The notes: generated by a model not told the origin, from the sequence alone. 64,000 nt of DNA from Candidimonas sp. SYP-B2681 (GCF_003971065.1 NZ_RYDV01000001.1:310001-374000); one strand, 5' to 3'. Shown: positions 7,963 to 18,138, counted from the first letter of the stretch. Program-made: numbers and translations.

Positions 7963-8038
7963 TGGTGGAGAAGAGGAGGATCGAACTCCCGACCTCTGCA
8001 TTGCGAACGCAGCGCTCTCCCAGCTGAGCTACTCCCCC
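7963..8038 (-). tRNA. tRNA-Ala (anticodon CGC)
   Basis: The minus strand folds into a complete 76-base cloverleaf. The acceptor is GGGGGAG pairing with CTTCTCC (two G-T pairs), the D-arm GCTC...GAGC, the anticodon stem CTGCG/TGCAG with loop TTCGCAA, and the T-arm carries GTTCGATCC. The CCA end is encoded. Loop positions 34-36 read CGC, which decodes GCG alanine codons. A strong terminator follows at once. tRNA 3' ends are common integration sites, and the adjoining 4.5 kb is accessory in character, although no integrase or repeated tRNA end was seen. Confidence 0.95.
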
Positions 8039-8047
8039 TGCGACCTG

Positions 8048-8078
8048 ATTTTAACAAAATTGCCTTGTCACAGCGCAA
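8048..8078 (-). promoter_or_regulatory. Candidate tRNA-Ala promoter
   Basis: On the minus strand a TTGCGC box (8073-8078) lies 18-19 bases before TTAAAAT (8048-8054), about ten bases upstream of the tRNA 5' end. A GC-rich start region (CAGGTCGCAG), typical of stable-RNA promoters, follows. The match to consensus is moderate. Confidence 0.4.
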
Positions 8079-8228
8079 TTTTTTCGGCGTAATCCGGTCC
8101 AAACATCAGAGCACTAAGGCAGCACGAAGGTGGTCCAAAGCTGGCCATCAGTTACCAGTTCCCTCCCACCGCCTAGGAACATAATCTGCTGCCAGAATGG
8201 TATTCACATCAGCCACATGGTGGCATTT

Positions 8229-8579
8229 ATGAAACTTCTAAATAGGCTTTCCGGTTATCCAGCAAGTCCCGCGGGCATGGAGCGTCCTGTTCTTCGTGCC
8301 ATTCCTCGTATTCTTGTGTACGGCATCGTTCTTCTAGGGCTACCTTCACTGCTGGTACGCTTGGTCGAATGGCCAGCAACAGAACAAGAAATCGAGCGTT
8401 TGACCACGACGGTGGATATTTACGCATTGGCTCTATTGATGGTTCATTTGAACGTAGTCGTTTTTATTGCGACCTATGCGATCATCATTATGGTGATGAA
8501 AGGGCCGGGCTATGTCGCAGATGCTTATCCGTTGGAGGACGCTGATGCGCCTGCCAAGCCGCTGCGCCGTGGGAACTGA
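8229..8579 (+). CDS. Small membrane protein of unknown function
   Basis: About 116 residues if started at ATG 8229; another ATG at 8217 and longer upstream frames are open, and none has a clear ribosome-binding site. Two membrane segments are visible: ILVYGIVLLGLPSLLV near residues 28-44, and VHLNVVVFIATYAIIIMV near 72-90. The C-terminal tail is polar and rich in Asp, Ala and Pro. No family is recognised. It sits 61 bases before argG on the same strand but shows no metabolic link, and a promoter-like TATAAT between them suggests separate transcription. Confidence 0.55.
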   Translation: MKLLNRLSGYPASPAGMERPVLRAIPRILVYGIVLLGLPSLLVRLVEWPATEQEIERLTTTVDIYALALLMVHLNVVVFIATYAIIIMVMKGPGYVADAYPLEDADAPAKPLRRGN

Positions 8580-8593
8580 GTCCGTACGAGGGA

Positions 8594-8599
8594 TATAAT
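8594..8599 (+). promoter_or_regulatory. argG: Candidate -10 box of the argG promoter
   Basis: A perfect TATAAT lies 42 bases before the argG start codon in the short gap after the small membrane protein gene. No good -35 box is visible at 17 bases spacing, so activation or a weak -35 would be needed. Confidence 0.35.
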
Positions 8600-8613
8600 G
8601 CCTCGTTAGCTGA

Positions 8614-9978
<1,365 letters not shown>

Positions 9979-9998
9979 ACGACAGTGTTTTGTAAATG

Positions 9999-10031
9999 AC
10001 GGCGCCTGCTTCAACAGGCGCCGTTTTTTTT
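9999..10031 (+). terminator. Rho-independent terminator between argG and argF
   Basis: ACGGCGCCTG (9999-10008) pairs perfectly with CAGGCGCCGT (10015-10024) around a six-base loop and is followed by eight T. It ends argG. On the opposite strand the same hairpin follows the argF stop but has only a weak T-run. Confidence 0.92.
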
Positions 10032-10972
10032 CAATTGATCTGGCCGAGCAGCAAAAACTCCATCAACGCTTTTTGTACGTGAAGGCGGTTTTCGGCCTCG
10101 TCCCATACGACGCTTTGCGGTCCATCGATAACGTCGCCAGTGACTTCCTCACCGCGATGAGCCGGCAGGCAGTGCATGAAGATAGCCTCCGGATCGGCGA
10201 CGGCCATCATTTCGGCGTCAACGCACCAATCGGCGAAGGCCTTGCGACGCTCTTCGTTCTCGGCTTCATAGCCCATGCTGGTCCAGACGTCTGTCGTGAC
10301 CAGATGCGCACCACGACAGGCTTCCATGGGATCAGCGAATTCTTGCAATACTGATGGTGCTGGCTGGCCGATGCGTTGCGGGTCGAGCTGGTATCCGGCG
10401 GGCGCGGACACGCGCAACTGGAAATCGAGCATTTCAGCAGCCTGGAGCCAGGTGTAGGCCATATTGTTGCCGTCACCTATCCATGCCACTGTTTTGCCCG
10501 CTATAGGCCCCTGGTGCTCGATAAAGGTGAAAATATCGGCAAGGATCTGGCAAGGGTGGAACTCGTTGGTTAGCCCGTTGATGACCGGCACGCGCGAGTG
10601 TGCGGCGAAGCGCTCGATGCGAGTCTGCTCGAACGTACGGATCATGATTACATCAACCATGCGCGAAATGACGCGCGCTGTGTCCTCGATGGGTTCCGAT
10701 CGCCCAAGCTGGGAGTCTCCGGTGGTAAGATGTATGACGGAACCGCCGAGTTGATACATACCTGCTTCGAACGATACTCGCGTACGTGTGCTGGCTTTTT
10801 CAAAGACCATGGCCAGGTTGCGATCGTGAAGCGTGTGGTGCGGCTCGTAGCGCTTGAATTTATTCTTTATAAGACGAGCGCGATCCAGAACATATTGGAT
10901 CTCGGTTTTCGATAGGTCGCGAAATTGCAGAAAATGCCGAAGTGGACCTGTTTGCGATATGGCGCCAGACAT
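10031..10972 (-). CDS. argF: Ornithine carbamoyltransferase
   Basis: 313 residues. The enzyme makes citrulline from ornithine and carbamoyl phosphate. The carbamoyl-phosphate site STRTR is at residues 61-65, followed by GQ-type residues in TTGDSQLGRSEPIEDTARV. HPCQ is present, and the ornithine-side motif HCLPAHRGEEV is near the C-terminus. The length fits anabolic enzymes. It converges with argG, the next step in the pathway. Downstream of its start, on the other strand, a DUF3579 gene begins about 200 bases away, an arrangement I associate with betaproteobacteria. No arc operon genes are nearby, which supports a biosynthetic role. Confidence 0.96.
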   Translation of the reverse strand: MSGAISQTGPLRHFLQFRDLSKTEIQYVLDRARLIKNKFKRYEPHHTLHDRNLAMVFEKASTRTRVSFEAGMYQLGGSVIHLTTGDSQLGRSEPIEDTARVISRMVDVIMIRTFEQTRIERFAAHSRVPVINGLTNEFHPCQILADIFTFIEHQGPIAGKTVAWIGDGNNMAYTWLQAAEMLDFQLRVSAPAGYQLDPQRIGQPAPSVLQEFADPMEACRGAHLVTTDVWTSMGYEAENEERRKAFADWCVDAEMMAVADPEAIFMHCLPAHRGEEVTGDVIDGPQSVVWDEAENRLHVQKALMEFLLLGQIN

Positions 10973-11176
10973 AATAAGCCTTGTGTAAAAGAGCCATCTT
11001 ACCCTGCAAGATGGCTGTCAGCAAAAAACGGTTTGGCCTTTTGAAGGCCAAATTAACTGCTCTTGGCCTGGCGCCCCGGTCAGGCAAGCAGTCCATTGAA
11101 GTGGCTATCATATACAATTCGCGGCGCAGGGAAAGTTTTGTACACCTGAAATGGGTACGATTGTCCGCGGAAGTCT

Positions 11177-11470
11177 ATGACACATCTTGTGCAGCAATTA
11201 GTAATTCACGGTATCACACTGGAAGGTCACCGTTTTCGCCCTAGTGATTGGGCAGAGCGCCTTGCCGGTGTCATGTCTCAGTTTCGTCCTGCCGGCTCTA
11301 GTGGCGGGCCCAACACCTACTCGCCTTATGTTGTTCCTGTCGTCGTCGACGGGATCCGTTGCGTTGTCGTAGACAAGCGCCTGCGCGAACTGGAGCCTTT
11401 GGCATGGAAGTTTGTTTATGACTTTGCCACTGACAATCACCTTCAGCTGACCGAGCGCGATATTGGATAG
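11177..11470 (+). CDS. DUF3579-family protein
   Basis: 97 residues from ATG 11177. The sequence (HGITLEGHRFRPSDWAERL, then YSPYVVPVVVDGIRCVVVDK and a C-terminal helix) matches the DUF3579 family, a small soluble protein found mainly in betaproteobacteria. Its role is unknown. It stands divergent from argF, with about 200 bases between the two starts, and converges with a MotB-like gene whose stop lies 23 bases beyond. No signal peptide or membrane segment is present. Confidence 0.8.
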   Translation: MTHLVQQLVIHGITLEGHRFRPSDWAERLAGVMSQFRPAGSSGGPNTYSPYVVPVVVDGIRCVVVDKRLRELEPLAWKFVYDFATDNHLQLTERDIG

Positions 11471-11493
11471 CCGCGTTTGCCAGCTGCCTTAAT

Positions 11494-12636
11494 TCATTCT
11501 TGTTTTCTTCGCTCCATGATTAATTCAACACGTCGATTACTGGCGCGGCCTTCAGGCGTATTATTGGAGGCGAGCGGTTTGGTATAGGCGTTGCCGACGG
11601 CGCGCAAGCGGCCACTGGCGACGCCATTTGCTTCCAAATACCGAACAACGCTGGCGGCCCGTGCGCCCGAAAGTTCCCAGTTTGACGGGAAACGGCGATT
11701 GCGCAGCATGGGTACCGAATCGGTGTGACCTTCCACCGTAATCGAGTGTTCAACACTGTTAAAGACGGGAACCAGCTGTTTGAGCACTGCCAGGCCTTCA
11801 AGGCTCAGGTCCGCCTGGGCCGTGCTGAACAGGATCTCGTTTTTTATCCGGAAGCTTACTGAACGTTCATTGACGATCACGTCTATATCGTCTCCCAGTT
11901 TGTCGAGCGGTAAGCCAGCCAGCAAATCGATGGGTTGTTCTGCCGCTTCCACCTGCTTTTGGGGCGGCAGAGTGTCGGTGACCGGAATGGGTAACGGTGT
12001 TTCAGCAGCCGGAGTCGATAATGGGGCGGATAGTGCTACGTCTGCTGTTTCGGCTTCTTCCGTTAATGCCGCTACGTCTGCCAAGTCACTACCTATTTCG
12101 CTTGCGATGGTGTCTGCAGGCATCTGGCTATCGCGGCCCCGCTCCGTAGCCGTAGAGGCATCCTCGGGTGCAGGCTGATGGGAGTGGCGTATACCGATTT
12201 CCGGAAGCAGTCCGTAAGGAGCTGGCAGTAGTCCAATGCCAATGGGAATGGGCGTCACAAGGGTAGGGCGTTCAGAAATCGCGGTCGGGATAGCAGCTAT
12301 CGCGTTATTTTGCGCAGGGGACGATGTCGCTTGCTGGAAGCCTTTCAGTGCGTTTGTGCCAGAGAACGATAGCATCACCACCAATAGCACCAGAAGCAGG
12401 GTCATGACGTCCAGGTAGGTGGTGAACCAGCCTTCATCCGCGTGATCTTGCGCGGCCACATGCCATTGCCTGCGATTTGGCTTACGCCGTGCGTGGCTGT
12501 TGGCCCTGCGCGCGGCGGCAAGCTCGGCCTCGAGCTCGCGTTGACGCGCCGCGATACGAGAAAGAGGGGTATCCCCGCGTTGGGCCCGCATGCCGTTATC
12601 GCGGACCGATTCATACCGGTTAGTGTTGTTAAGCAT
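11494..12636 (-). CDS. MotB-like protein with OmpA peptidoglycan-binding domain
   Basis: 380 residues. A basic N-terminal cytoplasmic part is followed by one membrane helix (about residues 72-92, FTTYLDVMTLLLVLLVVM) in which D76 sits where MotB has its proton-carrying aspartate. A long Ala/Pro/Glu-rich periplasmic linker (about 95-260) follows, then an OmpA/MotB domain with ITVEGHTDSVPM and NRRVELIM. It lies 11 bases after a MotA-like gene, so the pair probably forms an ion-driven stator-type complex. No flagellar genes are nearby. It could be a flagellar motor stator or a non-flagellar relative; the longer linker leaves this open. Confidence 0.82.
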   Translation of the reverse strand: MLNNTNRYESVRDNGMRAQRGDTPLSRIAARQRELEAELAAARRANSHARRKPNRRQWHVAAQDHADEGWFTTYLDVMTLLLVLLVVMLSFSGTNALKGFQQATSSPAQNNAIAAIPTAISERPTLVTPIPIGIGLLPAPYGLLPEIGIRHSHQPAPEDASTATERGRDSQMPADTIASEIGSDLADVAALTEEAETADVALSAPLSTPAAETPLPIPVTDTLPPQKQVEAAEQPIDLLAGLPLDKLGDDIDVIVNERSVSFRIKNEILFSTAQADLSLEGLAVLKQLVPVFNSVEHSITVEGHTDSVPMLRNRRFPSNWELSGARAASVVRYLEANGVASGRLRAVGNAYTKPLASNNTPEGRASNRRVELIMERRKQE

Positions 12637-12647
12637 TGCGCGCGGTT

Positions 12648-13472
12648 TCAGGACTCGGTCGTGGCTTGCAGGCGGCGGCTGCTATCGTCGTTGATTTCAT
12701 CGTGATACTCGGCCATGAACGAATTCAGCGTTTCGCGCATTAGGGTGGGGCTGCGTTTTTTGCACATCATGGAAATGCCCTGTAGCACCATATTCATTAA
12801 TGCTACGCGCTGTTCCGTGCGTCGCTCGAGTTTTACGGCAACGGGTTTGAATAGCAGGTTGGCAAGCAATACGCCGTAGAAGGTCGTCATTAACGCTAAT
12901 GCCATATGCTGACCAATTGAAGTCATGTCGCCATCGCCTAGCAAGAACAACAAATTGACCAGCCCAATCAGCGTGCCTACCATGCCGAACGCCGGTGCAT
13001 AGTTGGCCATCATTCGAAATAATTGGGCTTCAGCATGTTCCTTGGCCCGCAATCTGGCAATGCGCCATTCCAGCAGGTCGAGAATGTCTTCCTCAGGAGT
13101 CATATCGATAACCAACTGCACGCCAGTTTTCAGGAAGGGGTTCGAGATAGTCTCAAGTGCTTCTTCGACCGCTCGTATGTTGCCCCCCATCCATATGCGC
13201 GAAATGGCGACAAGATCCTCGATGTCGTTGGCGGTATAAAGATGCTCATTTCGCACTACCGTACGAATCAATCCAAAAATACGGACCACTTCGCTTAGCG
13301 GGTAACTGATGAAAGTGGCCGCCAGCGTCCCGACCAGAACGATCGCCAGGCTCGGAAGGTCAATGAACAGTGCCGGGTCTTCTGCCGAGAAAAACAGCAC
13401 CACCCCCAGCAGTAGGACGCTGGCTACTATGCCTATCAGGGTAGATGGATTCAGGAAGCGAATTTTTTGCAT
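12648..13472 (-). CDS. MotA/TolQ/ExbB-type proton channel protein
   Basis: 274 residues. Four membrane segments are visible: near residues 10-28 and 35-55, and a close pair at about 155-180 and 190-210. The conserved MotA patch ANYAPAFGMVGTLIGLVNLL lies at the start of the third, and HMALALMTTFYGVLLANLLF is the fourth. The cytoplasmic loop includes the typical charged helices (RAVEEALETISNPF). It is followed by the MotB-like gene with an 11-base gap. The PomA/MotA length and layout point to a stator subunit; the partner's D76 would use the proton path between helices three and four. Confidence 0.84.
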   Translation of the reverse strand: MQKIRFLNPSTLIGIVASVLLLGVVLFFSAEDPALFIDLPSLAIVLVGTLAATFISYPLSEVVRIFGLIRTVVRNEHLYTANDIEDLVAISRIWMGGNIRAVEEALETISNPFLKTGVQLVIDMTPEEDILDLLEWRIARLRAKEHAEAQLFRMMANYAPAFGMVGTLIGLVNLLFLLGDGDMTSIGQHMALALMTTFYGVLLANLLFKPVAVKLERRTEQRVALMNMVLQGISMMCKKRSPTLMRETLNSFMAEYHDEINDDSSRRLQATTES

Positions 13473-13482
13473 CTTTTCTTAC

Positions 13483-14442
13483 TTAGAGCGCCGGTATGGG
13501 AGTAATGATCTTGCCCGTGCTGGCGAACGCCTCGGCGTTGTCCAGAACAAGGTCTGCCATGGCCTTGCGGGTTTCAGTAGTGGCGCTGGCGATGTGCGGT
13601 ACAAGCACGACATTATCCAGGGTTTTCAGGGCGTCCGGCACTTTCGGTTCTGATTCGTAAACATCAAGGCCTGCACCACCCAGCTCGCCGCTTACCAAAG
13701 CGTTGACCATTGCGTTCTCGTCAACGACAGAACCCCGCGCAATATTTATCAGTATTCCGTTAGGGCCCAGCGCTTTCAGGACTTCTTGATTCACTAACTG
13801 GCGCGTTGACGCACCGCCAACGGTGGCAACAATCAGAAAATCGGCCCATTTCGCCAAATTTACCAGCGAGGCTTCGTAGCCGTATCCTACATCGGTACGC
13901 GCGTTACGATTGTGGTAACGGATCTCCATATCGAAGCCAGCTACACGCTGCGCGATGGCCATGCCGATGCGACCCAGACCAATAATGCCTACCTTCTTAC
14001 CGCTGACCTTTGCGCCCAAAGGAAACTTTAAGTCGGTTCCCCATTGATTGGCTCTTACGTAACGATCCCCCAGGGCGAGCTTGCGCGCCGTCGCCAACAG
14101 CAAGCCCAGGGCAAGGTCTGCCACGCAGTCGTTAAGGACGTCTGGGGTATTGCTGACTTGTATGCCCTTTTCTTGGGCATACTTCACATCGATGGCATCG
14201 TAGCCTACGCCGTTACTGCAAATGGCCCGCAGATTGGGCAGCTTGTCGATAAGGTCGGCGCGTGTGGGCGTCATGGCGCTCGTGATCAGTGCCACAATTT
14301 CGTGTTGATGGGCCGCGATTGTCGCGTCGGCGTCCGCTTCTTTCCAAAGCTCGATTACTTTAAAGCTTTGTATCAGGCGCGCCTGGCTTTCAGGGAAAGG
14401 GAACGGCAGAAGCTGGAGCAGAACGGGTTTGCTGGTTGTCAT
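13483..14442 (-). CDS. D-isomer-specific 2-hydroxyacid dehydrogenase
   Basis: 319 residues, a typical length. The NAD(P)-binding Rossmann motif is GKKVGIIGLGRIGMAIAQRV (about residues 148-167). The catalytic arginine is in NIARGSVVDENAM, and the His of the Glu-His pair is in VVLVPHIASATTETR. The enzyme class reduces glyoxylate, hydroxypyruvate or related 2-keto acids. It resembles glyoxylate/hydroxypyruvate reductases most, but the substrate cannot be fixed from sequence. ATG 14442 follows GAGG. Only ten bases separate it from the MotA-like gene downstream on the same strand, so they may be cotranscribed, without an evident functional link. Confidence 0.87.
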   Translation of the reverse strand: MTTSKPVLLQLLPFPFPESQARLIQSFKVIELWKEADADATIAAHQHEIVALITSAMTPTRADLIDKLPNLRAICSNGVGYDAIDVKYAQEKGIQVSNTPDVLNDCVADLALGLLLATARKLALGDRYVRANQWGTDLKFPLGAKVSGKKVGIIGLGRIGMAIAQRVAGFDMEIRYHNRNARTDVGYGYEASLVNLAKWADFLIVATVGGASTRQLVNQEVLKALGPNGILINIARGSVVDENAMVNALVSGELGGAGLDVYESEPKVPDALKTLDNVVLVPHIASATTETRKAMADLVLDNAEAFASTGKIITPIPAL

Positions 14443-14507
14443 TGATGCCTCATAGATCGATTAGTTAATTCTTTTTGCAAACCGAACTATAACCGCAGGC
14501 GCGCATA

Positions 14508-14538
14508 ACGAAAAACGGGACGCCTTAGCGTCCCGTTC
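14508..14538 (-). terminator. rpsT: Rho-independent terminator of rpsT
   Basis: On the minus strand, AACGGGACGC pairs with GCGTCCCGTT around a four-base loop and is followed by a short T-run (plus-strand A at 14511-14515). It lies about 45 bases after the rpsT stop. Confidence 0.88.
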
Positions 14539-14579
14539 TGGCCGAGCATAATGTTTTGCCGACTAAACCATTACAGCAA

Positions 14580-14843
14580 TCAGGCTAAAGCTTTAACCGC
14601 AGCAGCAAGACGGCTCTTGTGGCGAGCAGCCTTGTTTTTATGAATGATGTTCTTGTCGGCAACGCGGTCGATAATGCTGGTAGTTTTCTGGAAAACTTCA
14701 GCAGCCGCTGCTTTGTCGCCAGCGTCGATAGCTTGACGTACACGTTTGATCGACGTACGAAGCATTGAACGCAGGCTGGAGTTGTGTTTGTTGCGCTCAA
14801 TCGATTGACGAGCGCGTTTTCGAGCTTGGGCGGTATTGGCCAT
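14580..14843 (-). CDS. rpsT: 30S ribosomal protein S20
   Basis: 87 residues, the normal length. It begins [20 protein letters not shown] and ends [20 protein letters not shown], both diagnostic for S20, which binds 16S rRNA at the base of the 30S body. The gene is monocistronic here: a promoter overlaps the end of the upstream murJ gene and a strong terminator follows. The murJ-rpsT neighbourhood is common in proteobacteria. Confidence 0.98.
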   Translation of the reverse strand: MANTAQARKRARQSIERNKHNSSLRSMLRTSIKRVRQAIDAGDKAAAAEVFQKTTSIIDRVADKNIIHKNKAARHKSRLAAAVKALA

Positions 14844-14907
14844 AGTGTTGCGTATCCGATTTATTAGATCTGACTGATCTGCTAGGTTTAGTTTGGCAAA
14901 GACGGCT

Positions 14908-14936
14908 ATTCTATATCACTTGCGCCGCCGTGTAAA
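14908..14936 (-). promoter_or_regulatory. rpsT: Probable rpsT promoter
   Basis: On the minus strand TTTACA (14931-14936) and TAGAAT (14908-14913) are separated by exactly 17 bases, close to the sigma-70 consensus. The -35 box lies inside the last codons of murJ, about 65 bases before the rpsT start codon. Confidence 0.6.
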
Positions 14937-16472
14937 GTCAATAGGCCTGAACCCGCAAGCAAACAGCATTGCGAAATAGGCCAGCGCACTGCCAAAAATG
15001 ACCCCGGCCAGCCATAAAACCCTGAGCCACGGAGTGGCACCTAAGGCGACCCAGTCCAGCGACTGGTCGGCCGTCCAAAGTACCGCCGACACTGCGGCGA
15101 GGGCCGGTATGATTTTAATCCCGAAACGGATCCATCCGGGACCGGGCTCATAAAGCTTGCGTCGGCGCAGCAATACCACCAGCAACAGGGCGTTTACGCT
15201 TGCCCCCAAGCCGATCGACAGTGCAAGGCCCGCATGAGCAAACATCGGGACAAATATGACATTGAAGACTTGGGTCAGTATCAGGACGAAGATGGCGATT
15301 TTTACCGGCGTGCGGATGTCTTGTTTTGCATAGAAGCCGGGGGCCAGTATCTTGATGGCAAGAAGCCCGATCAGCCCCGCAGAATACGCCATGACAGCCA
15401 AGCGTGTCTGCATGACGTCTTGTCCGCTAAAAGCGCCGTAATTGAATAAAGTGGCCACCAACCCATCCGACAGCAAAGCCAGTCCAAGCGCGGCCGGAAG
15501 ACCTAACAGCAGTACAAGGCGCAGGCCCCAATCCAGCAGGGCGCTGTAGGCCTTGTGATCTTGTTTGGCGTGGGCCGCCGACAAGCTGGGCAGCAGCACG
15601 GTGCCCAGCGCTACGCCAAGCAAGGCGGTGGGGAATTCCATCAACCGATCTGCAAAAGAGAGCCAGGTCACGCTCCCCGGTCTTAGCCAGGTCGCGATAT
15701 TGGTATTGATCAGCAGGGATACTTGCGCGACCGACACGCCCAGAATGGCGGGCACCATTTGGCGCATGATGCGACGTACGATCGGATCTTGCCATGCCTG
15801 GCGAACGCGAAGCGAGTAGCGCGGCATGAGCCCCAGTCGCGCTAAGGCGGCCCATTGCACCACAAGTTGCGCGACGCCGCCTATCATGACTCCGCCCGCC
15901 AATGCATAGATGGGCGTTTCGAAATAGGGCGTAAGAAACAGACTCGCCCCGATCATGGAGACGTTCAGCAGTACTGGCGTGAATGCCGGTATGGCAAAAC
16001 GGCTCCAGGTATTGAGGACCCCCGACGCAAACGCTACGAGCGACATGCAAACGATGTAGGGAAACATCAACCGTGTCATCCATACCGCGGCATCGAATTC
16101 CGTTTGTTTAGCAGCGGTGGTCATGCCGCTGGCCATGGCACTGACCACCCACGGTGTGGCCAGCATGCCGGCCAGAGTGACCAGCATAAGGGCGAACGTG
16201 AGCAGCAGTGCGACCCGATCGAGCAGAACACGCACTTCTTCAGCGGACCGGGTGCTGCGCACGTGCCCCAGAATGGGTACGAAAGCTTGAGAAAATGCCC
16301 CCTCGGCAAACAGGCGGCGCAACAGATTGGGAATGCGAAACGCTACCCAGAACGCGTCGGTCAGTGGCCCCGCTCCGAATGCGCTGGCAATGAGGACGTC
16401 ACGCAGCAATCCTGTTATGCGTGAAAACAGCGTAAAGCTGCTGACCGTGGCGGCCGACCGTAGCAAACTCAT
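14916..16472 (-). CDS. murJ: Lipid II flippase MurJ
   Basis: 518 residues with about 14 hydrophobic segments and no signal peptide, the MATE-like layout of MurJ (MviN), which moves lipid II across the inner membrane for peptidoglycan synthesis. Conserved features include the start SLLRSAATVSSFTLFSRITG, then AFRIPNLLRRLFAEGAFSQA with the essential arginine-rich first loops, and SFADRLMEFPTALLGVALGT. It precedes rpsT and follows a short-chain dehydrogenase gene by 12 bases on the same strand. Confidence 0.95.
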   Translation of the reverse strand: MSLLRSAATVSSFTLFSRITGLLRDVLIASAFGAGPLTDAFWVAFRIPNLLRRLFAEGAFSQAFVPILGHVRSTRSAEEVRVLLDRVALLLTFALMLVTLAGMLATPWVVSAMASGMTTAAKQTEFDAAVWMTRLMFPYIVCMSLVAFASGVLNTWSRFAIPAFTPVLLNVSMIGASLFLTPYFETPIYALAGGVMIGGVAQLVVQWAALARLGLMPRYSLRVRQAWQDPIVRRIMRQMVPAILGVSVAQVSLLINTNIATWLRPGSVTWLSFADRLMEFPTALLGVALGTVLLPSLSAAHAKQDHKAYSALLDWGLRLVLLLGLPAALGLALLSDGLVATLFNYGAFSGQDVMQTRLAVMAYSAGLIGLLAIKILAPGFYAKQDIRTPVKIAIFVLILTQVFNVIFVPMFAHAGLALSIGLGASVNALLLVVLLRRRKLYEPGPGWIRFGIKIIPALAAVSAVLWTADQSLDWVALGATPWLRVLWLAGVIFGSALAYFAMLFACGFRPIDFTRRRK

Positions 16473-16484
16473 TGCTGCTGTCGC

Positions 16485-17243
16485 TTACCTTGGCGCCATG
16501 CGGATTGCGCCATCCAGACGGATAGTCTCGCCATTTATCATCTCGTTTGTGATAATGCTGTTGACGAGTTTTGCATAGTCTTCAGGGCGCCCCAGGCGAT
16601 GAGGGAAGGGAACGCTTGCGGCAAGCGAGTCCTGCACTTCCTGCGGCATACCAAAAATCATGGGGGTGCCAAAGATGCCGGGTGCGATGGTTACGCAACG
16701 GATACCCACCTTGGACAAGTCGCGTGCAATCGGCAAGGTCATGCCGACCACGCCCGCCTTGGAAGCGGCATACGCAGCCTGACCGATTTGTCCGTCATAT
16801 GCTGCTACGGATGCGGTATTGATCAGGACGCCGCGTTCGCCCGTCGGTTCAGGCGTGTTGTCGCTCATGGCAGCAGCTGCCAGACGCGTCATGTTGAAGG
16901 TGCCAACAAGGTTGATCATGACCACTTTCTGAAAGAGATCTAACGCGTGTGGTCCATTTTTGCCGACCGTACGTGACGCGGGCGCTATGCCGGCGCAGTT
17001 CACCAGCCCGAAAAGTGGGCCCGCTTTCAGTGCCGCAGATACGACTGCCTGGCCATCGGCCTCTTGTGTAACGTCGCAATGAATATAGGTTTGACCCAAT
17101 TCCGCGGCGAGTTTTTCACCGGCCTCGTCTTGCACGTCGGCCAATATGACTCGCGCTCCTTCAGCCACAAGCATGCGCGCGGTGCCGGCTCCAAGGCCCG
17201 AGGCGCCGCCCGTAACGATAAATACTTTGTTTTTGATTTCCAT
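16485..17243 (-). CDS. Short-chain dehydrogenase, 3-hydroxyacyl-CoA dehydrogenase type
   Basis: 252 residues with the classical SDR layout: cofactor motif VTGGASGLGAGTAR near residues 9-22, an aspartate after the second strand (LADVQDE) suggesting NAD, NCAGIAPA, and the YAASKAG catalytic Tyr/Lys. The overall sequence, with NGPHALDLFQKVVMINLVGT and PFPHRLGRPEDYAKLV, resembles the HSD10/type II 3-hydroxyacyl-CoA dehydrogenase group of fatty and branched-chain acyl-CoA breakdown. It lies between adk and murJ on the same strand, with a hairpin-containing gap of 110 bases after adk, so it probably has its own start signal. Confidence 0.85.
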   Translation of the reverse strand: MEIKNKVFIVTGGASGLGAGTARMLVAEGARVILADVQDEAGEKLAAELGQTYIHCDVTQEADGQAVVSAALKAGPLFGLVNCAGIAPASRTVGKNGPHALDLFQKVVMINLVGTFNMTRLAAAAMSDNTPEPTGERGVLINTASVAAYDGQIGQAAYAASKAGVVGMTLPIARDLSKVGIRCVTIAPGIFGTPMIFGMPQEVQDSLAASVPFPHRLGRPEDYAKLVNSIITNEMINGETIRLDGAIRMAPR

Positions 17244-17288
17244 GGACTTTCTCGATTGATCTTGATTGATACGTGAGTCACAGTGGCG

Positions 17289-17325
17289 AATACGCGCACT
17301 TCAATCCCGTCGAAGTGCGCGTATT
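17289..17325. terminator. Long perfect hairpin after adk
   Basis: AATACGCGCACTTC and GAAGTGCGCGTATT pair over 14 bases around a nine-base loop, 29 bases after the adk stop. The T-run is good only in the plus direction (TATTTTTC); in the adk direction it is short (TATTCG). It is probably the adk terminator or a transcript-end stabiliser. Confidence 0.65.
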
Positions 17326-17353
17326 TTTCTGTGGTCTGAACGAAAGCGACGAC

Positions 17354-18010
17354 TTAAGCCTGCAGAGCCTGAAAGACCCGGTCTTTAATTTCGTCGACGG
17401 TACCCAACCCTGAAAGCTGCCGATAAACCGGAGCTCCGTCAGCGCCTGAATCGGCCCACTGTGAGTAATAATCGACCAGTGGCCGGGTTTGATCCCGATA
17501 CACGGAAAGACGGTGACGCACAGTTTCTTCCAGGTCGTCGTCACGTTGGACCAAAGGTTCGCCGGTAATGTCATCCAGCCCCGAAACCTTAGGGGGATTG
17601 AATTTGACGTGGTAACTGCGTCCACTTGCCGGATGAACGCGGCGGCCGCTCATGCGTTCGATGATGTTTTCTTCCGGGACCACAATTTCAACCACGAAAT
17701 CGAGTCCCACATCGGCATGCTTGAGAGCATCGGCCTGGGGAATAGTCCGCGGAAAACCGTCGAACAGATAGCCATCCCGGCAGTCCGGCTCTTTCAGGCG
17801 GTCGCGTACCAAACCGATGATGATGTCGTCGGATACCAAGCCGCCGGAGTCCATGATTTTCTTGGCTTCAAGGCCAAGAGGGGTTTGAGCTTTGACCGCA
17901 GCGCGAAGCATATCGCCGGTTGAAATCTGGGGTATGCCAAATTTTTCGGTAATGAAAGCCGCTTGGGTACCTTTACCCGCACCGGGTGGACCGAGCAGAA
18001 TCAGTCGCAT
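17354..18010 (-). CDS. adk: Adenylate kinase
   Basis: 218 residues, the long bacterial form with a lid domain. The P-loop is [11 protein letters not shown] at residues 7-17, followed by [11 protein letters not shown], the GFPRTIPQA motif, and the lid [13 protein letters not shown] without the four zinc cysteines. The lid-closing arginines lie in [11 protein letters not shown]. The enzyme balances ATP, ADP and AMP. AGGAGG lies six bases before the ATG. It is the last gene of the exbB-exbD-lpxK-trm112-kdsB-adk set, though a 128-base gap after kdsB suggests its own promoter. Confidence 0.97.
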   Translation of the reverse strand: MRLILLGPPGAGKGTQAAFITEKFGIPQISTGDMLRAAVKAQTPLGLEAKKIMDSGGLVSDDIIIGLVRDRLKEPDCRDGYLFDGFPRTIPQADALKHADVGLDFVVEIVVPEENIIERMSGRRVHPASGRSYHVKFNPPKVSGLDDITGEPLVQRDDDLEETVRHRLSVYRDQTRPLVDYYSQWADSGADGAPVYRQLSGLGTVDEIKDRVFQALQA

Positions 18011-18138
18011 TAATTCCTCCTGAGTTCGTTTTTCTGATTTTTCCGATTATGCCGCAATGCAGCAATCTTTGCACGAACGGTACAGGAGTGAACCTGCGGA
18101 CCTTTGGTGGGCATGGAATCAGTGAAGTTGAAGTGGAT

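Noticed and set aside
7963-8038. A second copy of the tRNA-Ala 3' end as an att site within the window
   Set aside because: I looked through the accessory stretch and the left edge and saw no repeat of it.
7761-8102. A minus-strand frame running through the tRNA-Ala gene and its terminator
   Set aside because: The bases are explained by the tRNA and hairpin; protein-like pieces are an artefact.
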